DNA of 27,874 bases from CAJINA01 sp964647585 (GTDB lineage Bacteria; Desulfobacterota; Desulfobacteria; Desulfobacterales; CAJINA01), in the NCBI GenBank assembly GCA_964647585.1, contig CAZYGG010000050.1:1-27874 (forward strand). The letters are read 5' to 3'. Both the position numbers and the translations under genes were made by a program. Under the pieces are notes generated by a model, which had not been told where the DNA came from, made no database searches, and saw only the letters and a program-made list of their open reading frames with translations. Shown here in pieces: positions 1-8,483 of the stretch (within the stretch, counting starts at the first letter, position 1; each line of letters starts with the position of its first letter).

Positions 1-1
1 T

Positions 2-2002
2 GAGGACTTCCGGGCGCATGGCTGGATCGCCCACCAGCGCTATCCCACCCGCGGCCGGATGTGGCATCCGGGCGGGGCGCATCCCTTTTCCGGAATGCAT
101 GAAGCCCTGGTGCATAACGGTGATTTTGCGAATTATCATTCGGTATGCGAGTACCTGCACCAGTATAACATTCATCCCCAGTTCCTCACGGACACAGAGG
201 TTTCGGTGATGCTGCTGGATCTCTACAACCGGACCTTTGAATATCCCATGGAGTATATCATCGAGGCCCTGGCGCCGACTTCGGAATACGATTTTGATAG
301 CCTGTCGCCGGATAAGCAGCATGTTTACCGATACCTGCAGTCCCAGCACATGTCCGGTTCTCCGGACGGGCCCTGGTTTTTTATTATTGCCCGCAACGAT
401 CCCTATAATAATTTTTTCCAGCTGCTGGGTATCACCGACACGGCCATGCTGCGGCCCCAGGTGTTTGCGCTGATGGAAAGAGAAGAGGTCCAGATTGGCC
501 TCGTCTGCTCCGAAAAACAGGCCATCGACGCCACTTTGCAGAACCTGGCGGCGGAAGACAGCCGGTATTGCCCGGTGGCCGATAAATACTGGAATGCCCG
601 CGGGGGCAGTTCCAGTGACGGGGGTGCTTTTTCTTTTACAGTGAAAGATGCGGGTAAGGGCGATGGCAGCAAAGTGCTCGTAACCGCAAATAAATTTGGT
701 GAAATTGTCGGCACACCGGAAGGCCAGGTGGGTTGCGACACATCCGTGGAACTGCCCGCTTCATCCCGGGCGGCGGATATCACCCAGGCCGTGGCAGCGG
801 GCCTGACGCCTGACGGACTTGGCGACTTTAAACGGTCCTGTGCGGCTGCCATGGCAGACTGGGATTATGCAGATCTTGGGCACCTCGGCCGGGAACTGAT
901 CACAGCCGCCGGTAAGAGCGATGACCTGAAAACAGCGGCTGTTGAATTCATAACCTACCTCAACGATCGTCTTTTCCCCACCGGGTCCAAGAAACGGGGG
1001 GCGGTGCTCGATATGCTGCGCAACAGCCTGACGGAAATTTTTGATGCATCGCCGGGGCTGGACGACCATGCCGGCAGCCGGTACACTCACATTGACCGGG
1101 CCACCCGCGAATCTCTCCGGGCCCCGGAGGCCGGTGAAGAGGTCCTGGTGTTGAATGCCCGGGAATTTGAGCCCGAAGGCAAAGATTGCGATTCACGCCT
1201 CATGAACAAAGCCTACCGGCTCGGCTGGAAAAAATATATTTGTTACGGCTATAAGGGCCAGCGCTTTACCGGCTGCGGATTCGGCAAAGAAACGGATGAT
1301 GTCCGAATCGACGTCTATGACAGTTCCGGAGACTACATCGCTTCCGGCATCGACGGCATGGAAATCCAGATCCACGGGAATGCCCAGGACCAGCTGGGGC
1401 AGATTATGAAACGCGGCAAGCTCGTGATTCATGGCGATGTGGGCCAGACATTCATGTACGGTGCCAAGGGGGGCGATGTTTATATCATGGGCAATGCCGC
1501 CGGGCGACCGCTGATCAATGGAACCGGACACCCCCGGGTCGTCATTAACGGAACCTGCCTCGATTATCTCGCCGAGTCTTTCATGGCGGGTGACCCGCTG
1601 AACGGCGGCGGGTTTGTCATCCTGAACGGGATGGCCTTTGATGACAACGGTGCCCTGACCAGTTTGCCGACACCCTATCCCGGCGCCAACCTGTTTTCAC
1701 TGGCCTCAGGCGGGGCGATTTATATCAGAGATCCGCACCGGCAGTTGGTGGACGAGCAGTTGAACGGCGGGGAATTTGTTGACCTGGAGCAGGTTGACTG
1801 GGATCTGATCCGACCCTACCTGGAAGAAAACGAACGGCTGTTTGGTATATCCCTTGAAAATGACCTTTTGACGGTAGACGGCCAAAAGAAAGCCTATGCC
1901 GAAGTGTACCGGAAAGTGCGGCCGGTGAAAATCGCCGCGCTGGCGACCACGGCGTTTTCAGAAAGTGAGGATACCCCGGCAGAAGCCCTGGAGGCTTCCT
2001 GA
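2..2002 (+). CDS. Glutamate-synthase-type amidotransferase/GXGXG-domain protein (5' partial)
   Basis: The open frame runs in from the left edge, so the true start and the catalytic N-terminal Cys of a class II glutamine amidotransferase lie outside the window. What is visible opens with the amidotransferase core, including the motif VHNGDF, where Asn-Gly-Asp belongs to the family's glutamine-binding/oxyanion region. A helical linker follows, and then a C-terminal GXGXG beta-helix domain like that of the GltB alpha subunit, with repeated Gly-Asn/Gly-Asp turns (GDVGQTFMYGAKGGDVYIMG, INGTG, LNGGGF). The central FMN/3Fe-4S synthase domain of full-length GltB is absent between them. The protein therefore matches the split glutamate synthase or GlxB/GlxC-like arrangement, in which the FMN subunit is a separate protein, probably encoded upstream. 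By family it would channel ammonia from glutamine into an amino-transfer reaction in the cytoplasm. The domain assignment is firm; the exact substrate (2-oxoglutarate or another acceptor) is open. Confidence 0.85.
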   Translation, partial: EDFRAHGWIAHQRYPTRGRMWHPGGAHPFSGMHEALVHNGDFANYHSVCEYLHQYNIHPQFLTDTEVSVMLLDLYNRTFEYPMEYIIEALAPTSEYDFDSLSPDKQHVYRYLQSQHMSGSPDGPWFFIIARNDPYNNFFQLLGITDTAMLRPQVFALMEREEVQIGLVCSEKQAIDATLQNLAAEDSRYCPVADKYWNARGGSSSDGGAFSFTVKDAGKGDGSKVLVTANKFGEIVGTPEGQVGCDTSVELPASSRAADITQAVAAGLTPDGLGDFKRSCAAAMADWDYADLGHLGRELITAAGKSDDLKTAAVEFITYLNDRLFPTGSKKRGAVLDMLRNSLTEIFDASPGLDDHAGSRYTHIDRATRESLRAPEAGEEVLVLNAREFEPEGKDCDSRLMNKAYRLGWKKYICYGYKGQRFTGCGFGKETDDVRIDVYDSSGDYIASGIDGMEIQIHGNAQDQLGQIMKRGKLVIHGDVGQTFMYGAKGGDVYIMGNAAGRPLINGTGHPRVVINGTCLDYLAESFMAGDPLNGGGFVILNGMAFDDNGALTSLPTPYPGANLFSLASGGAIYIRDPHRQLVDEQLNGGEFVDLEQVDWDLIRPYLEENERLFGISLENDLLTVDGQKKAYAEVYRKVRPVKIAALATTAFSESEDTPAEALEAS

Positions 2003-2013
2003 TATCTTCAGGC

Positions 2014-2063
2014 TGTCACTCTGAGCGAAGCGAAGAGTCCCCCCCGTGTTAAGGGCGCGTTTC
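2014..2063 (+). repeat. Fragment of dispersed palindromic element, family I
   Basis: This stretch starts with TGTCACTCTGAGCG and continues through AGCGAAGAGTCCCCC, matching the inner left half of the complete family I copies at 4934-5094, 23473-23632 and 25041-25234. The right half is missing. It lies between the convergent ends of the glutamate-synthase-type gene and the aminotransferase gene, and its ACTCT/AGAGT arms could fold into a weak hairpin on either strand. Confidence 0.7.
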
Positions 2064-2076
2064 CCGGGTTCTGTTA

Positions 2077-3384
2077 TCAATGATTCTGCTTAAATTGCGC
2101 CAGCCGCTGCTCAAGTTCCGCAAAACGTTTGCGTCCGGTCAGGGAAACACAGGCCCGGATTCCCTCTAGCCTGTTACTGCCCGTGGTGGCCAGAGAGATG
2201 CCACTGACACCATAGTAAAGCAATTCCTCCACAAGTGCCTCCCCTGAAAAGCCGGGATAGGCCACGGTGAAATAGAAACCGTCGGCCAGGGGTTCATCTT
2301 CGTCCAGGTCGTAGACGATCTTGAATCCGTTGCCCGTAAACAGCTTTTTCATGATCCGGGCGCGCTCGCCGTACTCCTTCACAGCCTCCACGAAATTATA
2401 CTGGCCGTTGTTGACTGCTTCAAGCAGGCGGGCCAGGCCGTGCTGGCTACTGTGGCAGACACCGGAACTCAGGGCGTACATCCCGCCGAAAATGTAGGCG
2501 TAGCCGAACTTATTGCTCCCGAAGTAAGGCTCCAGATTGTTACCATCAGAATTGAACAGGGCAGTTGAGATGGCGGTCATGCCGATGCGCTGGCCGGCCA
2601 GGCTGAACGATTTTGAACTTGATATCAGGAGGATGTAGTTGTTCGTGTATTTGGCCACCGTGGGAATGAAAGGCGGCTTACCGGGCTGTGAGTAATCCTG
2701 CCTGAAATCCATGCCGAAATAGGCCAGGTCTTCCAGGGCGATCACATCGTATTGCGTGCAGAGCCGCCCGATGATTGCCAGTTCCTTTTCCGTGAAGCAG
2801 ATCCAGGAGGGGTTGTTGGGATTGGAATAGAGAATGGCCCCGATGTCGCCTTTTTCGAGATAGGATCGCAGCTTGTCCTCCAGAAGGTCTCCCCTGAAAT
2901 CGTATACGTCGAAGCTTTCAAAGGGCAGGCCGATCACTTTGGCCTGGATTTTATTGACCGGAAAGCCAGGATCAATAAAGAGAATCTTGTTTTTGCCCGC
3001 CATACGTCGGCCGGAAGCCATCATGGCCAGGTAGCAGCCCTGCATGGATCCGACTGTGGGCAGGCAGCCTTCCGGGGCGACCTCGACATCGAGAAAGTTT
3101 TTTACAAAGGTGGCAATGCCCGTTTTCAGTTCCGGGATGCCGTCGAAAGGCGGGTATTTGGAGCCGACGCCCTTTTTTAGCGCGGCTATTTCACCTTCCA
3201 CCGCGATTTCTGGGGGATCGAATCCCGGGATCCCCATCTCCATCCGGATAAATGATTCACCACTGGCGGCTTCGATGTTCCCGACCAGCCGGTTCAGTTC
3301 ACGGATAGAGGCCAGGCCCACGGATTTAAGACCTGAGGCCGAAATGAGTTTTTTGACGATGTCTGGATCTATGGGTGTTTGCAT
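2077..3384 (-). CDS. Class I/II PLP-dependent aminotransferase
   Basis: This 435-residue cytoplasmic enzyme has the fold-type I aminotransferase signatures. NPNNP at about residues 188-192 contacts the cofactor, EDLAYFG at about 218-224 holds the Asp that pairs with the pyridine nitrogen, and SSSKSFSLAGQRIGM contains the Schiff-base lysine K258 and the phosphate-contacting R266. A late Arg in IRACVSLTG is the usual carboxylate-binding residue. Length is slightly above the family norm of about 400. Substrate cannot be read from sequence; an aspartate- or alanine-type amino-acid aminotransferase is the conservative reading. The ATG at 3384 begins the alignable region, but its ribosome-binding site is weak, with only a distant GAGG. 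The gene converges on the glutamate-synthase-type gene and shares its strand with the FAD oxidase upstream, from which it is separated by a repeat element. Confidence 0.88.
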   Translation of the reverse strand: MQTPIDPDIVKKLISASGLKSVGLASIRELNRLVGNIEAASGESFIRMEMGIPGFDPPEIAVEGEIAALKKGVGSKYPPFDGIPELKTGIATFVKNFLDVEVAPEGCLPTVGSMQGCYLAMMASGRRMAGKNKILFIDPGFPVNKIQAKVIGLPFESFDVYDFRGDLLEDKLRSYLEKGDIGAILYSNPNNPSWICFTEKELAIIGRLCTQYDVIALEDLAYFGMDFRQDYSQPGKPPFIPTVAKYTNNYILLISSSKSFSLAGQRIGMTAISTALFNSDGNNLEPYFGSNKFGYAYIFGGMYALSSGVCHSSQHGLARLLEAVNNGQYNFVEAVKEYGERARIMKKLFTGNGFKIVYDLDEDEPLADGFYFTVAYPGFSGEALVEELLYYGVSGISLATTGSNRLEGIRACVSLTGRKRFAELEQRLAQFKQNH

Positions 3385-3414
3385 CGTAGCTTGAACCTCA
3401 CAGGTCAGGTTTAT

Positions 3415-3604
3415 AAATCCGAAATCCGGAATGTTCTCAAGGCGAACGCCGCAATATCGAAATTCGAAACAATAAAGAGCAAATCCGAATGACCAAAAAG
3501 TTCAAACAAAACCTTTAGATGCAACTTGCATGCATCTGTTGTTGTCATTTTGTCATTTGAATTTCGAATTTGTTTCGAGTTTCATGCTTCGTATTTCGAA
3601 ATTT
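3415..3604. repeat. MITE-like palindromic element, family II, copy 1
   Basis: The left end reads AAATCCGAAATCCGGAATGT and continues through a CAAGGCGAACGCCGCAA segment. The right end is a degenerate inverse built of TTTCGAATTTGTTTCGAG and CGTATTTCGAAATTT. A second copy with nearly identical left half lies at 26685-26895. It fills the gap between the FAD oxidase stop and the aminotransferase start, ending about 30 bp upstream of that start. It is AT-rich compared with the genes and has no coding frame of its own. Read as a non-autonomous mobile or palindromic repeat; no transposase is present. Confidence 0.75.
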
Positions 3605-3614
3605 TCATTTCGTA

Positions 3615-4895
3615 CTATATCCTTCTTTGTACGAAATGGTAAAGCCGCGCTCCGGTTTCGAAAAAGAGTTCCCGTAAAAGCCGGGTCCTGATCGTTTGGG
3701 CTTTTGAGACCGGTAGCGGGATGTTGTCCGCCGAGCCGCCCATAAGGTACTCGGCCATCAGTTTCCCGAAGACGGTGCCTGGCCCGATCCCCCGGCCGTT
3801 ATAGCTGGTGACCATGACCATGTTGTCATCCAGCAGGTGAAACCGGGGTATATGGTCGCAGTTCATGGCAAACGTCCCGTGCCAGCCGTATTCCAGCGTC
3901 ACATCGCCGACCTGCGGATAGGTCTTTCTAATGGTCCGTTTAACCCAAGCTTCGTGCAGGCCGTAGGCAAAGTCGTTGACCGTTCCAATGCTGCCCACGA
4001 TCAGCCGACCGGCCGCGTCCCGGCGGTAGGAGGAGAGGATCAGGTTCGTATCCCAGGATCCCTGGTGTTCCGGCAGTACGGTTTTATCGGCTTCGCCGCT
4101 CAACGGCGGTGTCGCAAACTGGAAAAAATTCATCCAGAACATTGATTTATTAATCGATTTGAATGCAAATCCCGGGTAAGCATGGACCGCTACAATGACT
4201 GATTTGGCTATTACAGTTCCCTGCGGGGTTGTCAGTTTATAGCCGGCGCCGGTTTTTTCATGGCCAGTTACGGGGGCGCTTTTAAACAGCTGCGCCCCGG
4301 CTTTAAGGGCGGCGTTTGCCAGACCGTAGGCGTACGACAACGGCTGAATGGTGCCGGCGCGTTCATCCATCAAAGCCCCGTAAAAGCATTGGCTGCCGGT
4401 CCGGGCGGCGGTTTCCTGGGGGGTCAGAAGTTTGACCGGTGCCCCCCGTTGCTGCCACTGGGCTTCACGCTGTTGCAGCGCTTTTAACCCGCTTTTCGAG
4501 TCCGCACAGTGCAGCGTTCCGTTGCGCAGGGCTTCGCAATCAATCTGGTGGTCCTGGATCAATTGGAACACCAGGTCGGGGGAATCACCCAGCACATCCA
4601 ATAGTTTCTCGCCATATTCCGCACCGGCCAGTTTCAGCAACTCGTCGGGCATAAGCCATAATCCGGCATTGACGAGACCGACATTGCGGCCGGCCCCCCC
4701 GTACCCGATATCTTCGGCTTCAAGCAGGACGCACTCGCGGCCTGCCTGGGCCAGGTGCAGTGCCGCCGATAATCCCGTATACCCCCCTCCAATGATGGCA
4801 ACCTCGGCAGTTTCTTCGCCTTCCAGTGTCTTTAATTCCGGTTGTGAGTTTGCTGTAACAGCCCACAATCCGTGGCTTGTTTGTCGATCTTGCAT
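3615..4895 (-). CDS. FAD-dependent amine/amino-acid oxidoreductase (DAO family, PuuB/OrdL-like)
   Basis: This 426-residue enzyme has an N-terminal Rossmann FAD site (IIGGGYTGLSAALHLAQAG, residues 34-52, with E59 at the position that binds the adenosine ribose). GYGGAGRNVG follows at about 64-73, close to the GASGRNGG-type motif of gamma-glutamylputrescine oxidase and related DAO proteins. The C-terminal GRGIGPGTVFGKLMAEYL closes the FAD domain. The family oxidises primary or secondary amines or amino acids with FAD, in the cytoplasm. Which amine is used is unknown; a polyamine derivative or glycine/sarcosine-type substrate would fit. A reasonable AGGA-type ribosome-binding site precedes the ATG at 4895. 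Family II and family I repeats flank the gene on both sides, so it may be transcribed alone. Confidence 0.85.
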   Translation of the reverse strand: MQDRQTSHGLWAVTANSQPELKTLEGEETAEVAIIGGGYTGLSAALHLAQAGRECVLLEAEDIGYGGAGRNVGLVNAGLWLMPDELLKLAGAEYGEKLLDVLGDSPDLVFQLIQDHQIDCEALRNGTLHCADSKSGLKALQQREAQWQQRGAPVKLLTPQETAARTGSQCFYGALMDERAGTIQPLSYAYGLANAALKAGAQLFKSAPVTGHEKTGAGYKLTTPQGTVIAKSVIVAVHAYPGFAFKSINKSMFWMNFFQFATPPLSGEADKTVLPEHQGSWDTNLILSSYRRDAAGRLIVGSIGTVNDFAYGLHEAWVKRTIRKTYPQVGDVTLEYGWHGTFAMNCDHIPRFHLLDDNMVMVTSYNGRGIGPGTVFGKLMAEYLMGGSADNIPLPVSKAQTIRTRLLRELFFETGARLYHFVQRRI

Positions 4896-4933
4896 ATGTC
4901 TGTTCCTATTCCAGTCGAAGATGTCGATTGTTT

Positions 4934-5094
4934 ATACCGATTGTCATAAGTACGTTCCGTTACTTTGTCACTCTGAGCGGAGCGAAGAGTCCCCCACCAG
5001 TTAAGGCCGTGTTTCGATGTGAGGGGTTCTTCGTCGTTTCACTCCTCAGAATGACAGGATAGCTCAGCCTGTACATGTTTTTGGCAATCGCTAT
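4934..5094 (+). repeat. MITE-like element, family I, short form
   Basis: This 161-bp element has long imperfect terminal inverted repeats. The left end starts ATACCGATTGTCATAAGTAC and runs to TGTCACTCTGAG. The right end runs from CTCAGAATGACAGGAT to GGCAATCGCTAT, whose reverse complement matches the left end over about 45 positions with mismatches. The TA dinucleotides at both ends would fit a TA target duplication. The same architecture occurs at 23473-23632 and 25041-25234. It occupies the space upstream of the FAD oxidase start and downstream of the membrane-protein stop. Short open frames through it are artefacts. Confidence 0.85.
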
Positions 5095-5182
5095 AGAACC
5101 ACCTGGATCTGCTATTTACCAGCCCGGGCAGCTGCCGTTTACTGGAGCGTAAATCAGCATAGATTCGGAAAGAATGCAATAA

Positions 5183-6769
5183 TTAATAGAGTGCCTGTAA
5201 AATCTCCTGAAAGCTGATCGGGGGCCGGTAGGCCCCGAAGGCGGTGGCATAAATCAACAGAAAAATGGCCATCGCCTGGAGGACGGTTTTGCCGTTTGTG
5301 GTCAGGCGCCAGGGCGGCAGGAAAAAGGCCGTGAAAAAACCGGTACAGGCAAAAAAGATACTGAAATAGCGGACATTGGCCGGATGCCAGGCGGCCACCA
5401 GGCAGAGGGCGTAAAGATAGACCGCCAGCGCGATGGCGGTTGCCTTCAGGCGGCGAGGGCCCCGTATGAGGACATAGATGAATGCCGGGGGAACCAGCAG
5501 GAACCCGGCCGGGCCGAACCAGGCAACCATTTCATCAGGCGTGGACGAGAGCGCAAAAGGAACCGTGGCACCGAGACCGCCGAACAGCGGGGTGATTGCG
5601 GCGCCATAAAGACCTGACAGCATCTCAGTGAAGGTCGTGCCGTTGAAGACCTTCCAGAGGGCGTCGGCCGGGCGGGTCAGGTCGACAGCCTGGAAAAGAT
5701 AGCGGAAAAAATTGGCCAGGGCGCCCTGGATGCCGTCGCCGTTGTAGGCGAAAGCGGTAAATGCCGGAGCCCCGATCCATTTTTCCCCCCGGAAGACATT
5801 GTGGGCGAACAGCCACACCTGCGAAAACACCAGCACCGGCACCACGATCGAGACCGTGGCCAGCTTGTTGCGGCGGAAGATGTGCCACCACACCATGGCG
5901 CCGTGCCTTCTGAAGAGCATGACCCCTGCCAGAAGGATCAGGATTGCCGGCAGAAGGAAACAGGCGGCATCTTCGGTCAGCGAAAAGAAAATACCGGCGA
6001 TTAAAAGGTAAAGGTCGCGTATACCGGGCGCTTCAATTAATCTGTACAGGGCCAGGATGCAAAACAGGGCACCGGCGGCGGGGATGATTTCGCCTCCGGG
6101 GGAACTGGCCTGGTAGATAAAACGCGGCATACTCATGACGACGATGACGGCCGTGTAGGCCGTGGGCGGCCACGCATACCGGCGGGAGAGGGCATATGTG
6201 GAAAAAGCGATGGAAAGATAGGCCAAAAACCCGAAAAGCCCCAGGCCCATGTCCGTGTTGAATCTCAAGACGAAATGGCCGAGAATGGCCGTGTTCAGCG
6301 GATAAAGCGGCAGCAGCGTCTCTGCTGTCGGGGTGGTCGGCGGGAACCCCTGGCTGAGCTGGCAGTGGAGCACCGGCATCAACCGACTCCAGTGGTATGC
6401 GGCCGGCGGAACGAGAATTGCCCGGGCGGCCAGGTAGCAAAGGGCCAGCGACACGACGATGGAAGCGATTCGGTGCGTCCGGGCGAATTGCAGGAACGCC
6501 AGCAAGTCACCTGCCAGGGGCGTGCGATGTTTGTATATAAATCGAACACTTGCCAGCCAGACAAGGGCTTCGGCTGCCAGGGCCGGGTAGCGCAGGCCGG
6601 GCATAAAACCCGATTGGAACAGGAAAGAAAAGAACATCATGGCGACGACGATCGCGTAGGCGCCGCTTTCAGCAAGCGTGTTGTTCCACTGCCTGAAGAG
6701 CGTGAAAAGCGCCAGGATCAACGTCATGACTTCAGCGATGGCCATGCCGGCCAGAAGGTCATTTACCAT
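5183..6769 (-). CDS. Uncharacterised multi-pass membrane protein (possibly GT-C-like)
   Basis: This 528-residue protein is dominated by hydrophobic helices, roughly ten or more, from the N-terminus (AEVMTLILALFTLF) to the C-terminus (AMAIFLLIYATAF). Short basic or polar loops such as RRHGAMVWWHIFRRNK suggest the cytoplasmic side by the positive-inside rule. A longer soluble stretch around residues 310-385 (FRGEKWIGAPAFTAFAYNGD) could be an extracytoplasmic loop. The arrangement recalls GT-C glycosyltransferases or other lipid-linked-sugar enzymes, but I see no diagnostic catalytic motif, so function is unassigned. The ATG at 6769 has no good ribosome-binding site, and the internal Met at MAIAEVM is a possible alternative start. 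The gene stands apart from its neighbours. Confidence 0.75.
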   Translation of the reverse strand: MVNDLLAGMAIAEVMTLILALFTLFRQWNNTLAESGAYAIVVAMMFFSFLFQSGFMPGLRYPALAAEALVWLASVRFIYKHRTPLAGDLLAFLQFARTHRIASIVVSLALCYLAARAILVPPAAYHWSRLMPVLHCQLSQGFPPTTPTAETLLPLYPLNTAILGHFVLRFNTDMGLGLFGFLAYLSIAFSTYALSRRYAWPPTAYTAVIVVMSMPRFIYQASSPGGEIIPAAGALFCILALYRLIEAPGIRDLYLLIAGIFFSLTEDAACFLLPAILILLAGVMLFRRHGAMVWWHIFRRNKLATVSIVVPVLVFSQVWLFAHNVFRGEKWIGAPAFTAFAYNGDGIQGALANFFRYLFQAVDLTRPADALWKVFNGTTFTEMLSGLYGAAITPLFGGLGATVPFALSSTPDEMVAWFGPAGFLLVPPAFIYVLIRGPRRLKATAIALAVYLYALCLVAAWHPANVRYFSIFFACTGFFTAFFLPPWRLTTNGKTVLQAMAIFLLIYATAFGAYRPPISFQEILQALY

Positions 6770-6963
6770 GGTATCTGCCCGAAGGTTTTCCCCGTCGTTG
6801 CAACCCGGTTTACCCTAACGTTGCATAAAAAATATGACAAAATTGGCAACATCCTTTAAAAGCACCACCTGTAAATCCTGGGAGTACCTGGCTTTTTGCT
6901 GCCATCGCCTCTATTCCCTGCGGTTAAACATTCTTTGTCATGTTTCTTATGCAACGATAGGGT

Positions 6964-7314
6964 TTACTCCGGCTGGCTGGCTTCCGATTCGCGTTTTTTC
7001 TTTTCCGCTTTCAGGTGTGCCACGATTTCCACCATGAAAGCGTGCATCTCTTTGGCAAGCCGTAAACATTCCGGGCAGTAAACCTTTTTTAAGAGTTTAT
7101 CATGCTCTTCTAATTGGTGCCAGTACCAGGCACCGTAGGGTGAGCCTTTGCAGAATTTCTGACCGGTATACTGGGCGATGGGGCATCCATAACAGACCAG
7201 CATGTAAAAAATTCGACAGGGGGGGCAGTCGATGACCCCGCCGTCAGAACCTTTCCCGGCAATAATGCGTTCCCATTTTCTTACGGATGCCTCCATGATG
7301 CTGATTTTGTTCAT
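6964..7314 (-). CDS. Small cysteine-rich protein of unknown function
   Basis: This 116-residue, mostly soluble protein carries seven cysteines in an ordered pattern: CPPC, then CYGCP, a single Cys in GQKFCKGSP, then CPEC. It is followed by a charged helical tail rich in Lys and Glu. The paired CxxC motifs suggest a zinc ribbon or small iron-sulphur site. No transmembrane segment or signal peptide is evident. A clear ribosome-binding site (AGGGAG, about 6-8 nt upstream) supports the ATG at 7314. It follows the HDAC-family gene on the same strand after an 89-bp gap, so cotranscription is possible. I do not recognise a named family. Confidence 0.75.
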   Translation of the reverse strand: MNKISIMEASVRKWERIIAGKGSDGGVIDCPPCRIFYMLVCYGCPIAQYTGQKFCKGSPYGAWYWHQLEEHDKLLKKVYCPECLRLAKEMHAFMVEIVAHLKAEKKKRESEASQPE

Positions 7315-7403
7315 GTCCGTCTCCCTTGATCGGGGAAGGTCAATCCGTCCGGCGTGCTTTCCCGAATTGCCTGTTTGCGCCTAAGGGGCTGCAGAAAGGC
7401 AGA

Positions 7404-8465
7404 TCATATACTCTTCCAGAAACGGCTCTGGACCGGTAAAAAGCGTTTGAGCACATAGTTTATTTTGTTTTTATCCGCCTGCGAGGCCATTTTGGCTATG
7501 TCCGTATGGGACAGGCCGGCCAGTTCAAGTAAAACGGCATGCACCGACTCTTTCAGGGCGGCAAGGTGATAGCCGCCTTCGAGGGTAAGCACCAGTTTCC
7601 CCGCGCAGCAGGCCGCCGCGATATCCATGACCACCCGGGTAAGCGCCGCATATCCGGCCGCGGACATGTGCATGTTTCCCATCTGGTCCGCGCTGTGGGT
7701 ATCGAAACCGGCTGAAACAATAATGAGTTCCGGTTTAAATTCCAGGGCGATGGGCCGGAGCAGGCGGTCGAAGATATGGATATATTCTCCGTCCCCATAT
7801 CCTTTAGGCAGGGCGACATTGGCCGTATACCCTTCGCCCGACCCCCTGCCGGTTTCCGTAAAGAAACCGGTGTCCGGAAAATGGGGATATTGATGAACGG
7901 AAAAAAAGAGTACCGCGGGGTCATCCTCAAACACATGCTGGGTGCCGTTGCCGTGGTGAACGTCCCAATCCAGCAGCAGCACCCGCTGCAGTCCCAGAAC
8001 TTTACGGGCGTACATGGCGCCCAGGGCGATATTGTTAAACAGGCAGTACCCCATGGCCCGGTTTGTTTCGGCGTGATGCCCCGGCGGGCGTACCAGGGCG
8101 AAAGCGTTGGCCAGTTCAGTCGTTACAACGGCCTTGATGGCCTCCAGGACGCCGCCGACAGCCAGCCGCGCCGCTGCGAAAGAGCCGGCCGAAACATGGG
8201 TGTCGGCAGTCAGGGCGCAGGTGTCACCCCCGTCAGTGGTTTTCACAAGGTCGTAGTAGTCGGGCGCGTGTACCAGCAGGACTTCGTCGCGGGTTGCCGG
8301 CCGGGGCGAAATGTTCACCAGCCGGTCTTGAAAGTCAAGACTGTCCAGAAGGTCATAAACCTCTGCGAGCCTCTCGGGAGTTTCCGGATGCCCGGGGGCG
8401 GGGCAGTGTTCGAGATAGGCGTTGTCCCGCACAATTCCGGTCTTATGGCTTTCTTTTTCAATCAT
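7404..8465 (-). CDS. Histone-deacetylase-family amidohydrolase (AcuC/AphA/HDAC superfamily)
   Basis: This 353-residue enzyme has the complete catalytic set of zinc-dependent HDAC-family hydrolases. RPPGHHA carries the general base pair H130/H131, GYCLFNNIALGA follows, and LLLDWDVHHGNGT carries zinc ligands D168 and H170. SAGFDTH carries ligand D255 and LEGGYH the transition-state tyrosine Y299. Bacterial members deacetylate polyamines, acetyl-lysine proteins or small acyl-amides. The active site looks intact but the substrate cannot be assigned. It starts only 18 bp after the stop of the universal stress gene, with no strong ribosome-binding site of its own, so the two are probably one transcript and perhaps translationally coupled. 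The N-terminal GHPETPERL motif confirms the chosen start as essentially full length. Confidence 0.92.
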   Translation of the reverse strand: MIEKESHKTGIVRDNAYLEHCPAPGHPETPERLAEVYDLLDSLDFQDRLVNISPRPATRDEVLLVHAPDYYDLVKTTDGGDTCALTADTHVSAGSFAAARLAVGGVLEAIKAVVTTELANAFALVRPPGHHAETNRAMGYCLFNNIALGAMYARKVLGLQRVLLLDWDVHHGNGTQHVFEDDPAVLFFSVHQYPHFPDTGFFTETGRGSGEGYTANVALPKGYGDGEYIHIFDRLLRPIALEFKPELIIVSAGFDTHSADQMGNMHMSAAGYAALTRVVMDIAAACCAGKLVLTLEGGYHLAALKESVHAVLLELAGLSHTDIAKMASQADKNKINYVLKRFLPVQSRFWKSI

Positions 8466-8483
8466 GAAATCACGGGGTTATGG

